DNA of 64,000 nt from NCBI GenBank assembly GCA_003254925.1, contig QANZ01052941.1, positions 159,600 to 223,599 on the forward strand, in the 5' to 3' direction. The notes beneath the pieces are model-generated. The model was not told the DNA's origin, made no database searches, and saw nothing but the letters and a program-made list of their open reading frames with translations. A program made the position numbers and the translations under genes. This DNA comes from Chamaecrista fasciculata. Its lineage: Eukaryota > Streptophyta > Magnoliopsida > Fabales > Fabaceae. Numbering within the stretch: position 1 is the first letter of the stretch; every line of letters starts with the position of its first letter. Shown in pieces: positions 59,210 through 64,000 of this stretch.

Positions 59210-59212
59210 TGA
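58547..59212 (+). pseudogene. Uncharacterised ORF of the GC-rich element, cut by a downstream insertion
   Basis: 221 codons from ATG (MDFDECKFPNPSSSSSSSFE) to a stop created at the junction: the native frame ends at 59209, where the minus-strand LTR begins with TGA. It is Ser/Ala/Glu-rich and low in complexity, with no family I recognise. The segment DFQAHPEWFLCQNRKLANVP near the end is the most protein-like. The parent protein probably continued beyond the insertion point. Confidence 0.5.
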
Positions 59213-60584
59213 CCGCACCCGTCGCTAGGTGGCCAAAATACCGGAATAAAATGCACTATAGTGGTGCAATCCGAGTCGATCTCTCGAGGAACTTTTGTGC
59301 AAGGTTTAAAAGTGAACAATACCAAATTATCACTAATTGGGAGAAAGCAACAGAAATTTTGTCCTTTGATTGTTTTCTATGACCTAAGACGATAATTAAA
59401 TAAAGCGATAAATGTTTTTGTGTTTTTGATTTTAAAGATTGAATTGAAAGAAACAATAATACGAATAGATTAACCAAATTGAGAAAACACCCAACAGAGC
59501 AATTGGATTAGGCAATCATTACTAATAAAGATAAATGGAGTATTCCCACACAAATCATCCTAAGATAGTCACTAACAACTTAATGACCTAGATTAACAAC
59601 CCTATCATGCAAACACCTTAAACAAGATAGATCCACAACAAGTATTGAAAACCTCATTCAATTGATGATAAACAAAGATCAAGAACCATAATCTTTATAA
59701 CAATAAACATTGTCAAAGCGATATATCTATAATTATAACCAAACTAGTGTAAACTCAAGGGTTACAATCAAGATATAATCAAACAATAAATCCAAGTTCC
59801 TAATCAAGAATCAGAATACCAAAAAGTTCTCAGGTTCAACTAGAATTCAAGAACAATAAAGTAAATCCTAATTCTAGTGTGAGAAAAACTCCCTAATGAC
59901 GAAACCCTAGTTCATGCTTTGCTCCAATGCTCCTCCGGGTATGAGTATTTAGCCGCTCATGGTTGACAGATGAACAACTTCAGAATCTGCTGCCATAATC
60001 TCAAGAGAAGCTTCACACGATAAACCAAATTGCTAACCGAGATCCGGAATGTGTAAAACTCTCTCTCAAGTAGTGTGTAGCCTCTCTCTGACCTCTAGAC
60101 CCTCTACATATGCTATTTTCGGCGCTTCCCCAAAGAAATTTAGGTCTGAATCATCCAAATCGGGCTTGGGCCTGTTTAATTAAGAATTGTCGCGAACCCG
60201 CCGCGGACCCGCCGCGGCTATACGTGGCGGCGGTTCCGGCGGCGGTTTTTCCAGCAACTTTAGTTCGTTTTCAGTTTGGTCCCTGACTCGTCTCCAAACA
60301 TCCTTGAGCCTTCCTCGAAGTAATTCAGCACTTTGGACTTCATTAAAACCTATCAAGAACATCGAGAAACTAAGTGAACTCTCAGGATAAAGAGGATCAA
60401 TCAAGTAATAAAGATTAAACCCGAGAAAACCACTCAATTAATCACAAAATAGTCCAAATAATCATCAAACTTCAAGGCATCATATTTCATCATAAAAGGA
60501 CATAAAGGCATGCAAATGAATCCCAAATGAATATAAAATGCCCTAAAATGTCCCTAAAATACATGATGAAATATGGTAAGATCA
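59210..60584 (-). mobile_element. Gypsy-like LTR (3' LTR in minus orientation), 1375 bp
   Basis: On the minus strand it starts TGATCTTACC immediately after a polypurine tract (AAAGTGTGGGGGAGT, 60585-60599) and ends GGTGCGGTCA at 59210, giving TG...CA termini. Length and tract resemble plant Ty3/gypsy elements of the Athila/TR-GAG type. The 5' LTR must lie beyond base 64000. The predicted target duplication is AATGC (59205-59209). Confidence 0.65.
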
Positions 60585-60599
60585 ACTCCCCCACACTTT

Positions 60600-62418
60600 A
60601 ATCTTTGCACTCCTGGGCAAAGCTGTCAAGAAAGAGCAGAAAACAAGAATGCAAAAGAATTAAGAGAGTATCAACCCCACTCAACATATGGCGGAAGAAA
60701 ACCAAAGCAACTTAGATTATGAGACAATTAATCAACTGAGCATGCCAAGCAACCTAAGAATCTCCAACAGACCAATCCAAAAGTGTATCACTCACTCACA
60801 TAGCAGGGAAAATTTACTCTCAAATCCTTGAAACGAGCCTCTACCATAGGCTTGAAATAACTCTACAATCTCCACTATAAATGCAATGATTCAAAAACTC
60901 AAGAGGACTTTAGAGGGTTGTAATGTTGGAAAAGGTTAAGAGATGGAAAAATTTAAAAAGAGAAACAAAATGGAAGAGAGAAGAAAATGGTAGCAAATGA
61001 GCACAAAAGAAAAGTTAAGCTGCATACTAGTCAATGAATTCCAAATTTTTAGCATTTAAAACCTACCACTCTTTAAGACGAACTCCAATCCTCAACCAAC
61101 CAAAAATTGCACAAGCTTTTTTTTCCTCTTTTTTTTTCTTGAGTCTTTGACTCTTATTTGGCGCCATAAACTTGCCTTAGCCTCTTAACATAATTCCATT
61201 TTCAACTTGAAGCTTTAAAGGCACAACTTATTTTTTTTTCACTTCATTTTCATGATATATTTTTTTTACTTGGCAATTTAAACCCATGAGGAGAGAAGCA
61301 AAAAGAAGAGTGTTGGGCAAACAAAATGCTAATTTAAAATTCAAAAACTAATAGCAGCAAGCTTAGATAATTAAGGCTCAAAGGGGGTGACAAATGGTAA
61401 TAATGTTTGGGCTTGTGTATGGGGAATAAAGGTAAAAGAAAAAATGCCTCCATCATAGTCCAAAAATCAATGCATATGAAGCTTTGATAAAGAGTGAAAT
61501 CAAGTTCTAGAGAAAACTCATCACAAGGATTAAAATGACACTCATATGAAATGAACAGTTAGGCTCAAAATCTTCCAATAGGGTTAATAAGGTAGCACTC
61601 AATTGATCTTTGGATAAATTCAAAGGAAACAATAGCATGATCACAATCAACCAAATGCTCAGAAATCTAAAGAAGCAAAAGTTAACCACTTTCACATGCG
61701 AGCAGAATATAACCAATTAACTCAAAAGCATAATCAAAATCTTCTCAAACTTGAAAAATTCACCAAAGAGTCAAAAACTAAAATGTGGGTTCATATGATA
61801 TTTCAAACTTGAAACTGGAAATCTATGAAAGACTGAATGCCAAAAATTAGAGATGAAGGTCAGAAAACTCCTTCAATTGCATTTAAACACGTCTATGATA
61901 GGCAAACAGAGTTCCAAAAATCAAGATAAACTGTCAAAACATAAATCCAGCTCAAAAGACCACAGAAATGCCTTAAAGTTTGAAAAATTATCAAAAATAT
62001 CACAGTCAAGGAAATAGCAGCTATAATCAAACAAAATAAACCAATAAGAACGAACTCACACTCCCCCACACTTTAAAGTTTGCAGTGTCCTCAATGCAAG
62101 AACACTACAAAATAAAAACTAGAGGAAGAAAAGAAGCAAGTAGCTGCGCAGAAAGCAGAACCCAGGAACAAAAGGAGAACCTGCAATATATCATCAAAAG
62201 AGTAAGAACCAACAGGTCTAAACTCAACTAAATCAAACACAAAACATCACCAAGGGGGTTCTCAACACACCAAATCCTAAAAAAAACAAAACAAAACAAA
62301 ATAAATTAACAAAAACTGAAATCAAAACCTACATCTACTCATCTCCCCTACACTTATCTCACATTTTAATTCAAAACAATAGATAAGAGATAAGGAAGGG
62401 AAAGAAACAACTTGAAGC
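60600..62418. mobile_element. Internal non-coding region of the minus-strand gypsy-like element
   Basis: No ORF of note. It lies between the zinc-knuckle ORF and the LTR. A second polypurine-like string, the inverse of 'cactcccccacactttaaag', is at 62060-62079, like the true tract at 60585. No reverse transcriptase or integrase sequence is present here. Confidence 0.5.
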
Positions 62419-63573
62419 TTAATCTGGCTTCAAATTCTGTTTGAAAATCCAGAGGGGTAGCAAGCGTCTCCGCTGCAGGGAACCCAGGGTGTTCCCCTCC
62501 CTCTGAGTACGAAGCTCCTCGAGTCTTGCTTCCTCCACACCTATACCACAAACAAAGACATGATCATATATGCAATAAGAAACATGAAAGGTGTGCAAAG
62601 GAATAACAAATTCAATAACGAGAGGAGTTAGAAATTCTTCTCTTTTTGGAGCAAGTTGTGGTAGCACTGGAGATTGAAGTGCTAAGGTTGATTCTTCTTT
62701 ATCTTCTTTAGGTGCCAACACCATGGACTCCGTGGAAACTTCAGCTGTTTCCAAAGATTTGAGCAATGAACTCTGCATTGATGAAATAATAATAATTTCA
62801 TCCTCATCTTTGCTGTCCTCCTCAATTGATGGCTCATGAACCATATCTTCTTGCTCACTCAAGCCTTGTGCGGGTTCTAAGATGAAATCTTGTAGATGTT
62901 GCTCCTCTAATCTCTCAAGTTGAGAATGAGTGGGCTCCACTGCTTGCTTAGGAGGTAGCATGAGGTCTTCCACACATTTCTCTAGAGTTGAGTAACTCCC
63001 ACTCATAGCTTGACATTCCTGAGTTAAACGCTCAAGCATCTGTTGCATTTCAACAACCTGTGAGTTCATCTCCACCATACCATTCGCAAAGACTTGTGAA
63101 ATATCATCAACATTCGGCATTGGTGAGGGTTGGAATGAATTTGTCATGGATGGGGGGTTGGGGTTTTCAAAGTGACTTGGGGATTCCCACTGATAATTGG
63201 GAGCTCCATAATTGTACCCTTCATCCCTTTGGAAACTTTGTTGACAATTCCATCCAAAATTGGTGTTGGAAGAATGATTACCCACTTGATGATGCCCCAA
63301 CAATTGTGGATTTGAAATTGGGAGAGCTCCATTAAGATGGAAACAATCACTAGCCGAGTGGAAACGACACCTGCAAAATGAGCAAGGAAGAGCAAACATA
63401 TCAAGTGATTGTGGTCTAGGCGGGCACAGTGGAACCTCTCTATATTGCATCGGATAACCATTGTCCCTGTAAATGGAAGAAGAATAAGGTTGCCCATGAG
63501 AAGAATCATAAGACCCATAAAAGGAATTATAAGAATTATAGGGGTCATAAGCAGAATGATGTCCTCTATCCAT
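62419..63573 (-). CDS. Gag-like ORF with zinc knuckle, in the gypsy-like element
   Basis: 384 aa, starting MDRGHHSAYDPYNSYNSFYG. A Tyr/Ser/Gly-rich start is followed by a Cys-x2-Cys-x4-His-x4-Cys knuckle, CSFCRCRFHSASDC (about residues 61-74). An Asn/Pro/Gln-rich linker follows, then a coiled-coil-like acidic stretch (VEMQQMLERLTQECQAM onward) and a Glu/Asp-rich region (SIEEDSKDEDEIIII). The knuckle and position fit a retrotransposon gag-related or gag C-terminal protein. The frame is uninterrupted. No pol follows within 1.8 kb before the LTR, which suggests a non-autonomous (gag-only) element. Alternatively it is a post-pol ORF of a full element whose pol lies beyond the window. Confidence 0.55.
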   Translation of the reverse strand: MDRGHHSAYDPYNSYNSFYGSYDSSHGQPYSSSIYRDNGYPMQYREVPLCPPRPQSLDMFALPCSFCRCRFHSASDCFHLNGALPISNPQLLGHHQVGNHSSNTNFGWNCQQSFQRDEGYNYGAPNYQWESPSHFENPNPPSMTNSFQPSPMPNVDDISQVFANGMVEMNSQVVEMQQMLERLTQECQAMSGSYSTLEKCVEDLMLPPKQAVEPTHSQLERLEEQHLQDFILEPAQGLSEQEDMVHEPSIEEDSKDEDEIIIISSMQSSLLKSLETAEVSTESMVLAPKEDKEESTLALQSPVLPQLAPKREEFLTPLVIEFVIPLHTFHVSYCIYDHVFVCGIGVEEARLEELRTQREGNTLGSLQRRRLLPLWIFKQNLKPD

Positions 63574-63831
63574 TCAAACTTGAGCAATAAAACTTAGAAA
63601 ATATCTTCTTAAGACTATTGTTAGCTTCACTTAAATTCTTTAGTCTTCTCTCTTTTCTTAGCTTCCTACAAGTTCTTTCAATCTTAGGATTCAAAAGATT
63701 TAGATGTTCCTTAAACTTCCTAAGCATGCAACACTTAATTTTTAACACTAAAAGAACAAGAGAGATGTGAAAAATTGATGCACAAAGCAACCGGCAAGAG
63801 AAAAGAGCAAGAGGAAAGAAATTCGCTTAGT

Positions 63832-63951
63832 CTAGAAAAACAGCCGCGAAACAGCCACGACACACTCCCACGGCGGGTTGGCGGCAGTTTGCACTAGAAA
63901 AACAGCCGCGAAACAGCCACGACACACTCCCACGGCGGGTCCCGCGGCGGG
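63832..63951. repeat. 61-bp tandem duplication with CGGCGGG motifs
   Basis: 'ctagaaaaacagccgcgaaa...cacggcgggt' starts at 63832 and again at 63893 (period 61 bp). The same CCGCGG/GGCGGG wording appears inside the LTR at 60190-60245, consistent with one element. It lies upstream of the gag-like ORF in element orientation. Confidence 0.85.
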
Positions 63952-64000
63952 TTTCTCTGCACAGCGAAAATTAGCAAAAATAGTCCAGAAAGTGAGTTCC

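Overview
This is nuclear DNA from a flowering plant, very probably a eudicot. It is AT-rich, its genes have many introns with canonical plant splice sites, and the spaces between genes hold copia and gypsy LTR retrotransposons, Helitrons, SINEs, MITEs and foldback elements. I cannot name the species. An 11-base N run at 45620-45630 and a single N at 36671 show that it is a draft assembly.

Six nuclear protein-coding genes could be rebuilt exon by exon. They are a mitochondrial-type RecA (407-4098, minus, 3' end outside the window); a SurE-like protein (5194-7587, minus); an alpha/beta-hydrolase lipase-like protein (22783-27708, minus); a CCR4-type exonuclease/endonuclease/phosphatase protein (29588-34303, minus); an intronless ASPG1-like aspartic protease (47784-49292, plus); and an organellar-type peptidyl-tRNA hydrolase (52645-56181, minus). 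A tRNA-Asp(GTC) gene lies 147 bp upstream of the hydrolase start on the same strand. In the four complete multi-exon genes, every exon phase closes and the spliced length is a whole number of codons.

The most unusual locus is 13156-18969 (plus). It encodes a fragment resembling the ACID domain of Mediator subunit 25, preceded by a run of small Asn/Gln-rich exons. At least one set of these exons is duplicated in tandem (A, B and a decayed C; then A', B', C'). Two apparent one-base frameshifts leave its coding status open.

Layout: 0.4-7.6 kb housekeeping genes; 7.6-13 kb intergenic DNA with foldback repeats and a solo LTR; 13-19 kb the MED25-like locus; 19-22 kb a SINE, a copia remnant, a LINE remnant and an hAT-type MITE; 22.8-34.3 kb the lipase and CCR4 genes; 34.4-41.6 kb a nested block of two 180-bp Helitrons, a long-TIR element carrying an internal foldback, and a degenerate Ty1/copia element; 44.3-46.5 kb two decayed Helitron helicase copies; 47.8-49.3 kb the protease; 50.9-51.8 kb tandem and foldback repeats; 52.6-56.4 kb peptidyl-tRNA hydrolase and tRNA; 57.2-64 kb a GC-rich retroelement fragment cut by a minus-strand gypsy-like element with a 1375-bp LTR and a zinc-knuckle ORF.

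The genes do not form a pathway. From memory, the lipase, CCR4 and peptidyl-tRNA hydrolase relatives lie near each other in duplicated segments of Arabidopsis chromosome 1, so this may be conserved gene order. The main structural theme is a recurring class of foldback repeats built from short tandem modules ending in 'ggtcccat', with about nine examples spread over the window.
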